Part shown: one piece after another, positions 1-6,395 of the stretch
Position numbering within the stretch: position 1 is the stretch's first letter
How the letters are laid out: each line of letters starts with the position of its first letter
Assembly: GCA_964510785.1 (NCBI GenBank)
Contig: CAZECM010000096.1
Coordinates: 1 to 11,287, forward strand
Origin: JAAYZM01 sp964510785
GTDB taxonomy: Bacteria > Actinomycetota > Actinomycetes > Actinomycetales > Cellulomonadaceae
DNA length: 11,287 nucleotides
Direction of reading: 5' to 3'
Notes under the pieces: model-generated
Database searches by the model: none
What the model was told of the DNA's origin: nothing
What the model saw: only the letters and a program-made list of their open reading frames with translations
Position numbers and translations under genes: made by a program

Positions 1-2
1 CG

Positions 3-434
3 ATCATGTTCTTCATCCCCGCGATGAACCTCTCGGGCATCCCGCCGATGTCCGGGTTCCTCGGCAAGGTCGGCCTGCTGCAGGCGGGTGTCGCGGACGG
101 GACGCCGCTCGCGTGGGCGCTCGTCGTCGGCGGCGTCGCGACCTCGCTCCTCACGCTCTACGCGATCGTCAAGGCGTGGAACAAGGCGTTCTGGCAGGTG
201 CCGCCCGCACCGATCGAGGGCGCGCCCATGCCGCGCGGCATGGTGGGGCCCACGGCGGCGCTCGTCGTCTTCAGCCTCGGCCTGACCGTGTTCGCCGGGC
301 CGCTCTACACGTACACCCAGCGCGCGGCCGAGACCCTGCGGGACCGTGACATCTACATCACCGCGGTGCTGCCCGACGGCGAGCGCGGCGAGGGTGAGTC
401 CGTCGACGTCGCTGCGGAAGGGGACGGGTCATGA
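3..434 (+). CDS. mrpD: Mrp Na+/H+ antiporter subunit D, C-terminal part (partial)
   Basis: This is the C-terminal end of a large membrane subunit of the Mrp/Mnh multisubunit cation/proton antiporter; the gene begins upstream of the window. The visible part is about 143 residues. It contains the block LSGIPPMSGFLGKVGLL, typical of the proton-antiporter M (NuoL/M/N-like) domain, with the conserved Lys in the GK pair. Two further hydrophobic segments follow (roughly LAWALVVGGVATSLLTLYAIV and TAALVVFSLGLTVFAGPLY), then a soluble acidic tail. MrpD is one of the two complex I-like subunits thought to translocate protons. The stop codon overlaps the mrpE start as ATGA at 431-434. The mrpD rather than mrpA assignment rests on its position directly before mrpE-F-G; the sequence alone would also fit another antiporter-M subunit. 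Confidence 0.9.
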   Translation: MMFFIPAMNLSGIPPMSGFLGKVGLLQAGVADGTPLAWALVVGGVATSLLTLYAIVKAWNKAFWQVPPAPIEGAPMPRGMVGPTAALVVFSLGLTVFAGPLYTYTQRAAETLRDRDIYITAVLPDGERGEGESVDVAAEGDGS

Positions 435-1051
435 GCCTGCACCCGCGCCGCCGGCGCACCAAGCTCCAGTGGGGTGCGATCGGGCTGCTCGCCGTCGTCT
501 GGATCCTGCTCTGGGGCGACGTGTCCGTCGCGAACCTGCTCGGGGGCGTCGCCGTCGGGATCCTCGTCACGGTGCTGCTGCCGCTGCCGCCCATCGACTT
601 CCACGGACGCGTGCGGCCCGCCGCGCTCGTCTACCTGTTCGGGCGCTTCCTCGTGGATCTCGCGGTCGCCTCGGTGCACGTCGCGGCCCTCGCGCTGAAC
701 TTCCGCAAGGTGCCACGGGGCGCCGTCGTCGGCGTGCAGCTGCGCAACCACTCCGACCTGTACCTGACGATCACCGCGGAGCTGTCGACCCTCACGCCCG
801 GCTCGCTCGTGGTCGAGGCGCACCGGCTGACCGGGATGCTGTACCTGCACGTGCTCGACATCGACGCCTACGGCGGGGCGGACAAGGTGCGCTCGGACAC
901 CCTCGCGCTCGAGGAGCGCGTGCTGCGGGCGTTCGCGTCCGACGCCGAGCTCGAGGAGGCCGGGCTGCCGCGGCGCCCCGTGCTGGCTCGCATCGCGAAC
1001 GGGGTCAACGGGCGCCGAGGCAGCGACTCCGGCTCGGGGGAGACGCCATGA
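431..1051 (+). CDS. mrpE: Mrp Na+/H+ antiporter subunit E
   Basis: A 206-residue membrane protein of the MrpE/MnhE family, a small structural subunit of the Mrp cation/proton antiporter complex. It has a basic N-terminus (HPRRRRTK), then two close hydrophobic helices at about residues 14-32 and 35-55, a third near 66-90, and a soluble C-terminal domain. That domain holds the family-like stretches LRNHSDLYLTITAELSTLTPG and LTGMLYLHVLDID. At 206 residues it is longer than the roughly 160 residues common in Firmicutes; the extra length lies in the charged C-terminus. The ATG at 431 overlaps the mrpD stop, and its own TGA overlaps the mrpF ATG (ATGA at 1048-1051), implying translational coupling through the operon. 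Confidence 0.92.
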   Translation: MSLHPRRRRTKLQWGAIGLLAVVWILLWGDVSVANLLGGVAVGILVTVLLPLPPIDFHGRVRPAALVYLFGRFLVDLAVASVHVAALALNFRKVPRGAVVGVQLRNHSDLYLTITAELSTLTPGSLVVEAHRLTGMLYLHVLDIDAYGGADKVRSDTLALEERVLRAFASDAELEEAGLPRRPVLARIANGVNGRRGSDSGSGETP

Positions 1052-1512
1052 TCTACGCCGTCATCGTGGCCGCCGCGCTGCTCGCCGGCGCAGCGATCCT
1101 CGCGCTCATCCGGGCTGAGAAGGGCCCGAGCATGCTCGACCGGACCGTCGCGTTCGACGTGTTCACGACGACGCTCGTGGCCGCCGTCGCGCTCGAGGCC
1201 GCATGGTCGCGGCGCGTCGACACGCTCGTGCTGCTCGTGGTGCTCTCGCTCGTCGGGTTCGTGGGATCCGTGACGATCGCGCGATTCGCCGCCGTCGAGC
1301 CCGAGGACGCGGCGCGCGTGCGCACCCGGGAAGAGGTCGAGGCCGAGCGGTTGGCCGAGCGTGCCGCCGAGGAGGCCGCCGTCGAGGCCGAGCAGGCCCG
1401 GCGCGAGGCGCTGCGGGCCGAGGCCCACGAGGCGGCGCGGGCTGCCGGTGAGGTGGCCGGTGGGGCGACGGCTGGAGCGGCTTCCGAGCCGGAGAAGGAG
1501 GTGCCCTCGTGA
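1048..1512 (+). CDS. mrpF: Mrp Na+/H+ antiporter subunit F with long Ala/Glu-rich tail
   Basis: A 154-residue MrpF/MnhF-family subunit of the Mrp antiporter. The first 80 or so residues are the usual three-helix protein: helix 1 at about 2-21, the conserved loop RAEKGPSMLDR ending in Asp31-Arg32, helix 2 with Asp37, and helix 3 at about 57-78. Family members usually stop near 85-95 residues. Here about 70 more residues follow, made almost only of Ala, Glu, Arg and Val (for example EEVEAERLAERAAEEAAVEA), which should form a cytoplasmic helix or coiled coil. The start ATG overlaps the mrpE stop and the TGA overlaps the mrpG GTG (GTGA at 1509-1512). The core assignment is secure; the role of the tail is unknown. 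Confidence 0.92.
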   Translation: MIYAVIVAAALLAGAAILALIRAEKGPSMLDRTVAFDVFTTTLVAAVALEAAWSRRVDTLVLLVVLSLVGFVGSVTIARFAAVEPEDAARVRTREEVEAERLAERAAEEAAVEAEQARREALRAEAHEAARAAGEVAGGATAGAASEPEKEVPS

Positions 1513-1904
1513 ACCTGGACGTGGTGCTCGACGTGGTGGCCGGGGTGTTCCTCGTCGCCGGCGCGTTCCTCTCCTTCGTCGCGGGCGTGGGGATCGTGCA
1601 CTTCCCCGATCTGCTCGCGCGCATGCACGCGGGCACGAAGCCGCAGGTGCTCGGCATGCTCTTCATGCTGATCGGGCTCGGCGTGCGGCTGCGCTCGTGG
1701 AGCGTGGCCGGGCTGCTGCTCCTGGTGATCCTGTTCCAGATGCTGACCGCGCCCGTGGGCGCCCACATGGTCGCGCGAGCGGGCTACCGCACGGGCAAGG
1801 TGACGCCGGAGATGCTCGAGTTCGACGAGCTCACCGATGACACCGGGCGCACCGACGGGCCCTCGACCGCCCCCGGCATGTCCCCGCCCAGCAACCGCAC
1901 CTGA
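1509..1904 (+). CDS. mrpG: Mrp Na+/H+ antiporter subunit G
   Basis: A 131-residue MrpG/MnhG-family membrane subunit, normally the last gene of mrp operons, as here. Three hydrophobic helices lie at about 5-28, 46-60 and 65-83. The loop between helices 1 and 2 has the family signature VGIVHFPDLLARMHAGTKP, and the segment after helix 3 (APVGAHMVARAGYRTG) is also typical. The last 35 residues are polar and Pro/Thr-rich. The start is GTG at 1509, overlapping the mrpF stop as GTGA, which fits the coupling seen at every junction of this operon. No terminator hairpin is visible directly after the TGA; instead a 28-bp repeat begins 19 bases downstream. Confidence 0.92.
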   Translation: MNLDVVLDVVAGVFLVAGAFLSFVAGVGIVHFPDLLARMHAGTKPQVLGMLFMLIGLGVRLRSWSVAGLLLLVILFQMLTAPVGAHMVARAGYRTGKVTPEMLEFDELTDDTGRTDGPSTAPGMSPPSNRT

Positions 1905-1922
1905 CGGTCGCGCCACCGCGGC

Positions 1923-1950
1923 TCAGCGCACGAGTACCCGGCGAGCGGCC
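1923..1950. repeat. Left copy of imperfect 28-bp direct repeat (att-like)
   Basis: This stretch matches 2917-2944 at 24 of 28 positions; both copies share the core CGAGTACCCGGCG. On the minus strand it would encode AARRVLVR followed by a stop, almost the same as the end AARRVLAH-stop of the DUF4235 gene at 2917. No more of that gene is present to the right of this copy. It starts 19 bases after the mrpG stop. Weaker similarity (a shared GGTCGCG) continues about 17 bases further left of both copies. The pair brackets the DUF3800 gene. Reading it as an attachment-site or insertion duplication is an inference. Confidence 0.7.
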
Positions 1951-1970
1951 GGGGTGTCGGAACAGGCCTC

Positions 1971-1976
1971 TACGCT
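1971..1976 (+). promoter_or_regulatory. Possible -10 element for the DUF3800 gene
   Basis: TACGCT fits the actinobacterial TANNNT -10 pattern and lies about 65 bases before the preferred GTG start. No recognisable -35 hexamer sits at the right distance, so this is a weak prediction. It lies inside the repeat-bounded segment, so the gene would carry its own promoter. Confidence 0.3.
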
Positions 1977-2029
1977 GTGCGTTGCACAAGGTCGCCGGTT
2001 CGGTCTGTCACGGCGGCTCACGTCACGAT

Positions 2030-2035
2030 GAGAGG
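2030..2035 (+). promoter_or_regulatory. Ribosome binding site that decides the DUF3800 start
   Basis: GAGAGG ends 7 bases before the GTG at 2043. It overlaps the alternative in-frame ATG at 2028, which therefore cannot use it. This favours the shorter 243-residue protein. Confidence 0.6.
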
Positions 2036-2042
2036 TCTCCGA

Positions 2043-2774
2043 GTGAGTGAGCGTGAGCAGGCGGCGTACCCCGCGCCGCTCCTCCTGGCCTACGTCGATG
2101 AGTCCTACACCACGGACCACTTCTTTCTCGGGGCGATCGTGGTTGATGGTGCTGCGGCGCGACGGATCGAGGAAGGCCTCAACGACATCGTGGCTGGCTA
2201 CCGCGGGCGGTTTGGACTCACGACGTCGACCGAACTTCACGGCCACCCGCTGTTCCAGGGGCGTGAAGAGTGGCGTGACGTGCCCACCCGCGCCCGTATC
2301 AACATCTACGAACGCGCGATGAGTGTCGTCGGGGCATCGGGGGCGCGAGTGGTGCTCCGAGGCATGAATGCCCGCCGACAGCGCCCGCGGTATGTCGCTC
2401 CCGATCCGCCGCACGAAGTCGTGCTGGGTCACGTGCTGGAGCGGGTCAACGCCTACGTCGGTGCCTCGGACGCTGATGCCCTTGTCCTTGCGGACGAGGT
2501 GCACACCCAGGAGCGCCACCGCACCAACTTCCGTGACTTTCGAGTCGACGGCACGCCCGGATACCGGAGCAGTACATTGCGGCGACTGCTGGACACGATC
2601 CACTTCGCGCCATCCCACCATTCACGCCTGCTTCAGGCCGCCGACCTTGTCACTTTCATGCATCGACGAAGGGTCACCCACCTAGAGACCGACGCACGAG
2701 CCCAAGTCGCGAACGATCGGATATGGGCGCACATCGCCCCAGTCGTCGAGCATTCGCTCTGCTGGGAACCCTAG
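2043..2774 (+). CDS. DUF3800 domain protein (RNase H-like fold predicted)
   Basis: A 243-residue protein that I recognise as DUF3800. The family signatures are present in order: YVDES near the N-terminus (Asp19-Glu20), ELHG (Glu64), an acidic pair LADEV (Asp151-Glu152), and QAADLVTF (Asp201) near the C-terminus. This spacing of acidic residues is why the family is thought to have an RNase H-like nuclease fold; the activity is generally unproven. I chose GTG at 2043 because GAGAGG ends 7 bases before it. An ATG at 2028 and a GTG at 1977 are in frame but lack such a site. DUF3800 genes often occur near mobile or defence genes, but here the gene stands alone. It is flanked by a 28-bp direct repeat, and its codons are visibly less G/C-ending than those of mrp or thi, which suggests transfer. 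Confidence 0.85.
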   Translation: MSEREQAAYPAPLLLAYVDESYTTDHFFLGAIVVDGAAARRIEEGLNDIVAGYRGRFGLTTSTELHGHPLFQGREEWRDVPTRARINIYERAMSVVGASGARVVLRGMNARRQRPRYVAPDPPHEVVLGHVLERVNAYVGASDADALVLADEVHTQERHRTNFRDFRVDGTPGYRSSTLRRLLDTIHFAPSHHSRLLQAADLVTFMHRRRVTHLETDARAQVANDRIWAHIAPVVEHSLCWEP

Positions 2775-2783
2775 ATGCACGAA

Positions 2784-2805
2784 GGCCCCGTCCGGAGACG
2801 GGGCC
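2784..2805 (+). terminator. Terminator-like hairpin after the DUF3800 gene
   Basis: A perfect 9-bp stem, GGCCCCGTC pairing with GACGGGGCC, encloses a 4-base CGGA loop, starting 9 bases after the stop codon. There is no U-tract, which is common for terminators in high-GC actinobacteria. It lies inside the repeat-bounded segment, so the DUF3800 gene looks like a self-contained transcription unit. Confidence 0.7.
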
Positions 2806-2916
2806 CAAGGCGATGCGGGAGGCCTTGCGGCGTCCTGCACTTCATACCCTAGCGAGCGGGACCGACACTGTCGATCACCGTGGACGCGTGAGGCGACGGG
2901 TCGCGTCGCGCGGAGG

Positions 2917-2944
2917 TCAGTGTGCGAGTACCCGGCGGGCGGCC
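2917..2944. repeat. Right copy of imperfect 28-bp direct repeat (end of DUF4235 gene)
   Basis: This is the counterpart of 1923-1950, offset by 994 bases. It is formed by the last eight codons and stop of the DUF4235 gene on the minus strand. Differences from the left copy are at offsets 5, 7, 8 and 22. Most of them change the last two codons (AH here, VR there), while AARRVL and the stop are kept. Confidence 0.7.
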
Positions 2945-3180
2945 TTGGCGCCGCCCCGTGTGGCGAGCACGCGCACGAGCGCACCGAGCGCGCCCGTGAT
3001 GACGGCGGCGGCCACGACCTCGCTGACCGCCTCGTCGGCGTCGTCCTTGCCGGTCGGCAGATCGTGCCCGCGGGTGGCCTTCCACACCGCACCGATCGCG
3101 CGCTGGACGACCCACGCGGCCGCGAGGGCCGCGACGGTGCCGGCGGCCTTGATGACCATCTCCTGCGTTCGTTCGTTCAT
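2917..3180 (-). CDS. DUF4235 family small membrane protein
   Basis: An 87-residue protein resembling DUF4235, a small family widespread in actinobacteria with no known function. It begins MNERTQEMVIKAAGTVAALA, continues with a hydrophobic helix to about residue 30 ending in a VWKATRGHDLP-like turn, then a polar linker TGKDDADEA, a second hydrophobic helix (VVAAAVITGALGALVRVL) and a basic end. Two membrane segments with the linker on one side is the likely topology. The ATG at 3180 is preferred over an upstream in-frame start because GGAGGAGCC directly precedes it. It diverges from the TPP riboswitch/thi operon. A possible TAGCGT -10 lies at 3215-3210. Its last eight codons recur at 1923-1950. 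Confidence 0.8.
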   Translation of the reverse strand: MNERTQEMVIKAAGTVAALAAAWVVQRAIGAVWKATRGHDLPTGKDDADEAVSEVVAAAVITGALGALVRVLATRGGAKAARRVLAH

Positions 3181-3209
3181 GGCTCCTCCGTGGCTCACTG
3201 CTCGGACCC

Positions 3210-3241
3210 ACGCTATCCCGCCCGGCACCGCGGTGTAGCCT
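3210..3241. promoter_or_regulatory. Divergent promoter region between DUF4235 and the thi operon
   Basis: Two TANNNT-type -10 elements face apart. TAGCGT on the minus strand (3215-3210) is about 30 bases before the DUF4235 ATG. TAGCCT on the plus strand (3236-3241) would start transcription around 3248-3250, directly before the first helix of the TPP riboswitch. The agreement between the predicted plus-strand start and the riboswitch 5' end supports it. No clear -35 hexamers are seen. Confidence 0.45.
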
Positions 3242-3250
3242 GGGCGTGAA

Positions 3251-3349
3251 CGACAGGGGAGCGTCGGGACCTGGTCCCGCAGGACGCTGAGAGTGCGGAC
3301 ATCCGCAGACCCTCGAACCTGAACCGGTTAGCACCGGCGTAGGGAGTCG
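3251..3349 (+). ncRNA. TPP riboswitch (THI element)
   Basis: This cis-acting RNA binds thiamine pyrophosphate. The conserved blocks are all present in order: the 5' P1 strand CGAC (3251-3254) pairs with GTCG (3346-3349); AGGGGAGC; a variable helix GCGTC/GACGC (3261-3265 with 3282-3286) enclosing GGGAC/GTCCC; CTGAGA at 3287-3292; ACCCTCGAACCTGAACCGG at about 3309; GTTAGCACCGG; and GCGTAGGGAG to close. The CTGAGA and GAACCTGA...CGTAGGGA signatures are diagnostic. It lies upstream of thiB-thiP-thiQ, so high TPP should reduce thiamine import. No poly-U terminator follows, and an anti-Shine-Dalgarno hairpin at 3395-3415 suggests translational control. Confidence 0.97.
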
Positions 3350-3394
3350 GGATTCTCGTCCTGGCCGTCGCGCGTGCCGCGGCGTCCAGGAACC

Positions 3395-3415
3395 CCTCCT
3401 GTACCACTGAGGAGG
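3395..3415 (+). promoter_or_regulatory. Shine-Dalgarno-masking hairpin (riboswitch expression platform)
   Basis: CCTCCT at 3395-3400 is exactly complementary to AGGAGG at 3410-3415, with a 9-base loop, so the ribosome binding site of thiB can be hidden. The preceding CCCCT (3393-3397) is complementary to AGGGG at 3255-3259 within the aptamer. Without TPP, that pairing could open the hairpin; with TPP, the folded aptamer would keep AGGGG busy and leave the site masked. The base pairing is read directly; the switching mechanism is inferred. Confidence 0.65.
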
Positions 3416-3421
3416 AAGCAG

Positions 3422-4588
3422 TTGAACACGATGTACACGACCACCCCGCGGCACGCCACCACGGCACCGCGAACCACCCCCACCCTGCGAGTCGTCGCCG
3501 CGGCAGCGGTCACGCTCGCGCTCGCGGCCTGTAGCGGTTCCCCCGGGGCGCAGCCGTCGCCGGACGCCTCGGCACCCGGCGTCTCGCCGTCGGACACCCC
3601 GACCTCGACCGCTACGGCCGGCCCCGCCCTCGGCGGCACGGTCACGCTCGTGACGCACGACTCCTTCGCCGTGGACGAGGCGCTGCTCGCCGAGTTCGAG
3701 GCGGCCACGGGCCTGACCGTGCAGCAGATCGCGCCGGGTGACGGCGGGGCGCTCGTCAACCAGCTCGTGCTCACGAAGGGCAACCCGCTCGGTGACGTCG
3801 CGTACGGGGTGGACAACACGTTCGCGTCGCGTGCGGTCGCCGAGGGGGTGTTCGCGCCCTACACCTCGAGCGAGCTCGCGGCCGCCGACGCCGCCGCCTT
3901 CGCGCTCCCGGGCGACGACACCCTCACCGCGATCGACTACTCCGACGTGTGCCTCAACATCGACGACACGTGGTTCGCCGACGCCGGCATCACCCCGCCC
4001 GCGACGCTCGGGGACCTGGCCGACGCCGAGTACCGGGACCTGACCGTCGTCTCGGGTGCGACCACGAGCTCTCCGGGGCTCGCGTTCCTGCTCGCGACCG
4101 TCGCGCAGTTCGGCGAGGACGGCTGGCAGGACTACTGGCGCTCCCTGGTCGACAACGGCGTGAAGGTCGTGCCGGGCTGGTCGGACGCCTACTACACCGA
4201 CTTCACCGTGGGTGGGGGCGGCGAGCGGCCGGTCGTGCTCTCGTACGCCTCCTCCCCGCCGTTCACGGTCCCCGAGGGTGGCGACATCCCGACCACCTCG
4301 GCGTTGCTCGACACGTGCTTCCGGCAGGTCGAGTACGCGGGCGTCCTCGCGGGGGCGGCCAACCCGGCGGGCGCCGAGGCGCTCGTGGACTTCCTGCTCT
4401 CCGCCGAGTTCCAGGCGGGCATCGCCGAGTCGATGTACGTCTACCCCGTGTCCTCCGCCGTCGAGCTGCCCGCCGAGTGGGTGCAGTGGGCGCCGCTCGC
4501 CGCCGCGCCGCTGAGCCTCGACCCTGCGGCCATCGCCGAGGGGCGCGACGGCTGGCTGCGCGAGTGGTCCGAGATCGTCACGGGCTGA
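3422..4588 (+). CDS. thiB: Thiamine ABC transporter substrate-binding lipoprotein
   Basis: A periplasmic-type binding protein of the thiamine importer (ThiB/TbpA family), about 388 residues and anchored as a lipoprotein outside the membrane. The signal peptide has a hydrophobic core VVAAAAVTLALAAC with the lipobox cysteine at residue 37, followed by a Ser/Pro/Thr-rich linker to about residue 74. The mature domain starts at TVTLVTHDSFAV and includes the stretches NPLGDVAYGVDNTFASRA and VLSYASSPPF, usual in thiamine-binding members. The start is not certain: TTG at 3422 is 6 bases after GGAGG (3411-3415), while ATG at 3431 is 15 bases away, so TTG is preferred. It follows a TPP riboswitch and is 7 bases before thiP, which settles the substrate as thiamine or a close derivative. 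Confidence 0.93.
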   Translation: MNTMYTTTPRHATTAPRTTPTLRVVAAAAVTLALAACSGSPGAQPSPDASAPGVSPSDTPTSTATAGPALGGTVTLVTHDSFAVDEALLAEFEAATGLTVQQIAPGDGGALVNQLVLTKGNPLGDVAYGVDNTFASRAVAEGVFAPYTSSELAAADAAAFALPGDDTLTAIDYSDVCLNIDDTWFADAGITPPATLGDLADAEYRDLTVVSGATTSSPGLAFLLATVAQFGEDGWQDYWRSLVDNGVKVVPGWSDAYYTDFTVGGGGERPVVLSYASSPPFTVPEGGDIPTTSALLDTCFRQVEYAGVLAGAANPAGAEALVDFLLSAEFQAGIAESMYVYPVSSAVELPAEWVQWAPLAAAPLSLDPAAIAEGRDGWLREWSEIVTG

Positions 4589-4595
4589 GATTGCC

Positions 4596-6395
4596 GTGAA
4601 GAACGGGCCGACGACGGCGACCGGCGGCGCTCACGACGCCTCGCCGGTGGTGCGGGACACTCACGAGGTGAGCCCGCCACGCCGTCGTCGGCCCGCACCC
4701 GGGCGGGGGGTCCCGGGGGGCGGTGGGGCGCCGTCGTCGTCGGGACTCGTGCGCTGGACCGCGTGGGGCCTCGCGGCCGGGATCCCGCTGCTCTTCCTCG
4801 GGGTGTTCTTCGCGTGGCCCGTCGCGCGGATGCTGGGGCTCGGGTTGTGGCCGGACGGCGCGCTCGACCTCGGCGGCTTCGTCGAGGTGTTCTCGCGGCC
4901 GCGCACGTGGCGGATCGTGGGGCTCACGCTCGCGCAGGCGGGGCTCGCCACGGTGGTCGCCGTCGTGCTCGGCGTGCCCGGCGCGCACGTGCTGTACCGG
5001 ACGCGCTTTCGCGGCCAGGGGCTGGCCAGGGCATTCGTCACGGTGCCGTTCGTGCTGCCCACCGTCGTCGTCGGCGTGGCCTTCCGTTCCCTGCTCGCAC
5101 AGGCCGGGCCGCTCGGGTTCCTCGGCTGGGAGGAGTCGCTGTGGGGGATCGTCGCGGCTCTCGCGTTCTTCAACTACGCCGTGGTGGTGCGCACGGTGGG
5201 CGGTACGTGGGCGCAGCTCGACCCGCGCGCCGAGCAGTCCGCGCGGGCGCTCGGGGCCTCGCCCGTGCGGGCGTTCTGGCACGTGACGCTCCCGGCCCTC
5301 GCGCCCGCGATCACCTCCGCAGCGAGCCTCGTGTTCCTGTTCTGCGCCACGTCCTTCGGCACCGTGCTCGTGCTCGGCGGGATGCGCTACGGCACGATCG
5401 AGACCGAGATCTGGGTGCAGACCACGCAGTTCCTCGACCTGCGGGCCGCCGCGGCGCTGTCGGTGGCGCAGCTCGTGGTGGTCGCCGGGGCGTTGTGGGT
5501 CGCGGGGCGGGCACGCGCGCGCCGGGAGCGGTCCGTCGTGTTCGCCGCGGAGGCGCGGGCCGTGCGGCCGGTGTCGCGGGCCGACGCCGCACCCGTGGTG
5601 ATCACCGTCCTGACGCTGGCCGCGCTGGCGCTGCCGATCGGGCACCTCGTGGTGCGCTCGCTGCGCACCCCGTCCGGCTGGGGGATCGGCAACTACGTCG
5701 CGCTCGGCACCACGGGCGGGCCCAACACCCTGTCCGTGACTGTATGGGAGGCGGCGGGCAACTCGCTGCGCACAGCGGCGCTCGCGGCGGCGATCGCCGT
5801 GGTGGTGGGCTCGCTCGTGGCGGTCGTACTGTCGCGGCGGCCGGCCGCGCGGGCGGGGAGGCGTGCGATCTCGCTCATGGATGCGGTGTTCATGCTGCCG
5901 CTCGGGGTCTCGGCCGTGACCGTGGGGTTCGGGTTCCTCATCACGCTCGACCGGCCGCTCGGGCTGCCCGTGGACCTGCGCACCGCGGGGCTGCTCGTGC
6001 CGATCGCGCAAGCCGTGGTGGCCGTGCCGCTCGTGGTGCGCGTGCTGCTGCCAGTGCTGCGCGCGATCGACCCGCGGCAACGCCAGGCCGCAGCCGCGCT
6101 CGGGGCCCCGCCGCTGCGCGTGCTGGCCGCGGTGGACGGACGGATCGCGGCTCGACCCCTGGGGCTCGCTGTCGGCTTCGCGTTCGCCGTCTCCCTCGGG
6201 GAGTTCGGCGCCACGTCCTTCCTCGCCCGGCCCGACACCGCGACGCTGCCCGTGGTGGTGTTCCGGCTCATCGGCCGGCCCGGCGAGCAGAACCTCGGCA
6301 TGGCGCTCGCGGCGAGCGTGCTGCTCGCGGCCCTGACGGCCGGTGTCATGCTGGCCGCAGAACGCCTGCGCCCCGGAACGGCAGGAGACCTATGA
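4596..6395 (+). CDS. thiP: Thiamine ABC transporter permease, two fused membrane domains
   Basis: A 599-residue inner-membrane permease of the ThiP family, made of two successive binding-protein-dependent transport domains, each with about six helices. The first has its EAA loop at about residues 213-239 (EQSARALGASPVRAFWHVTLP), the second at about 493-515 (RQRQAAAALGAPPLRVLAAV); these loops contact the ThiQ ATPase. Other helices include VPFVLPTVVVGVAFRSLL and MLPLGVSAVTVGFGFLI. The N-terminal 50 residues are polar, Pro/Arg-rich and poorly conserved-looking, so the true start may lie further in; GTG codons at 4647, 4650 and 4668 are in frame. GTG 4596 has no strong ribosome binding site but lies 7 bases after the thiB stop. 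The stop overlaps the thiQ ATG (ATGA). Confidence 0.93.
   Translation: MKNGPTTATGGAHDASPVVRDTHEVSPPRRRRPAPGRGVPGGGGAPSSSGLVRWTAWGLAAGIPLLFLGVFFAWPVARMLGLGLWPDGALDLGGFVEVFSRPRTWRIVGLTLAQAGLATVVAVVLGVPGAHVLYRTRFRGQGLARAFVTVPFVLPTVVVGVAFRSLLAQAGPLGFLGWEESLWGIVAALAFFNYAVVVRTVGGTWAQLDPRAEQSARALGASPVRAFWHVTLPALAPAITSAASLVFLFCATSFGTVLVLGGMRYGTIETEIWVQTTQFLDLRAAAALSVAQLVVVAGALWVAGRARARRERSVVFAAEARAVRPVSRADAAPVVITVLTLAALALPIGHLVVRSLRTPSGWGIGNYVALGTTGGPNTLSVTVWEAAGNSLRTAALAAAIAVVVGSLVAVVLSRRPAARAGRRAISLMDAVFMLPLGVSAVTVGFGFLITLDRPLGLPVDLRTAGLLVPIAQAVVAVPLVVRVLLPVLRAIDPRQRQAAAALGAPPLRVLAAVDGRIAARPLGLAVGFAFAVSLGEFGATSFLARPDTATLPVVVFRLIGRPGEQNLGMALAASVLLAALTAGVMLAAERLRPGTAGDL

Noticed and set aside
1053..1916. 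A long minus-strand frame across mrpF and mrpG
   Set aside because: It has no recognisable domain, a biased composition, and lies opposite two overlapping conserved genes. It is a shadow.
2821..2916. A promoter (TTGCGG ... TACCCT) between the DUF3800 terminator and the DUF4235 stop
   Set aside because: The spacing is only 14 bases and no gene follows on the plus strand. I see no supported gene in this stretch, only a short CGACACTGTCG palindrome at 2863-2873.
4578..6080. A 500-codon open frame on the minus strand opposite thiP, and other long antisense frames (for example 5693-7609)
   Set aside because: They are byproducts of very high GC, which removes stop codons from other frames. Their translations are Arg/His/Pro-rich low-complexity sequence, and the plus-strand frame has clear ThiP/ThiQ motifs.
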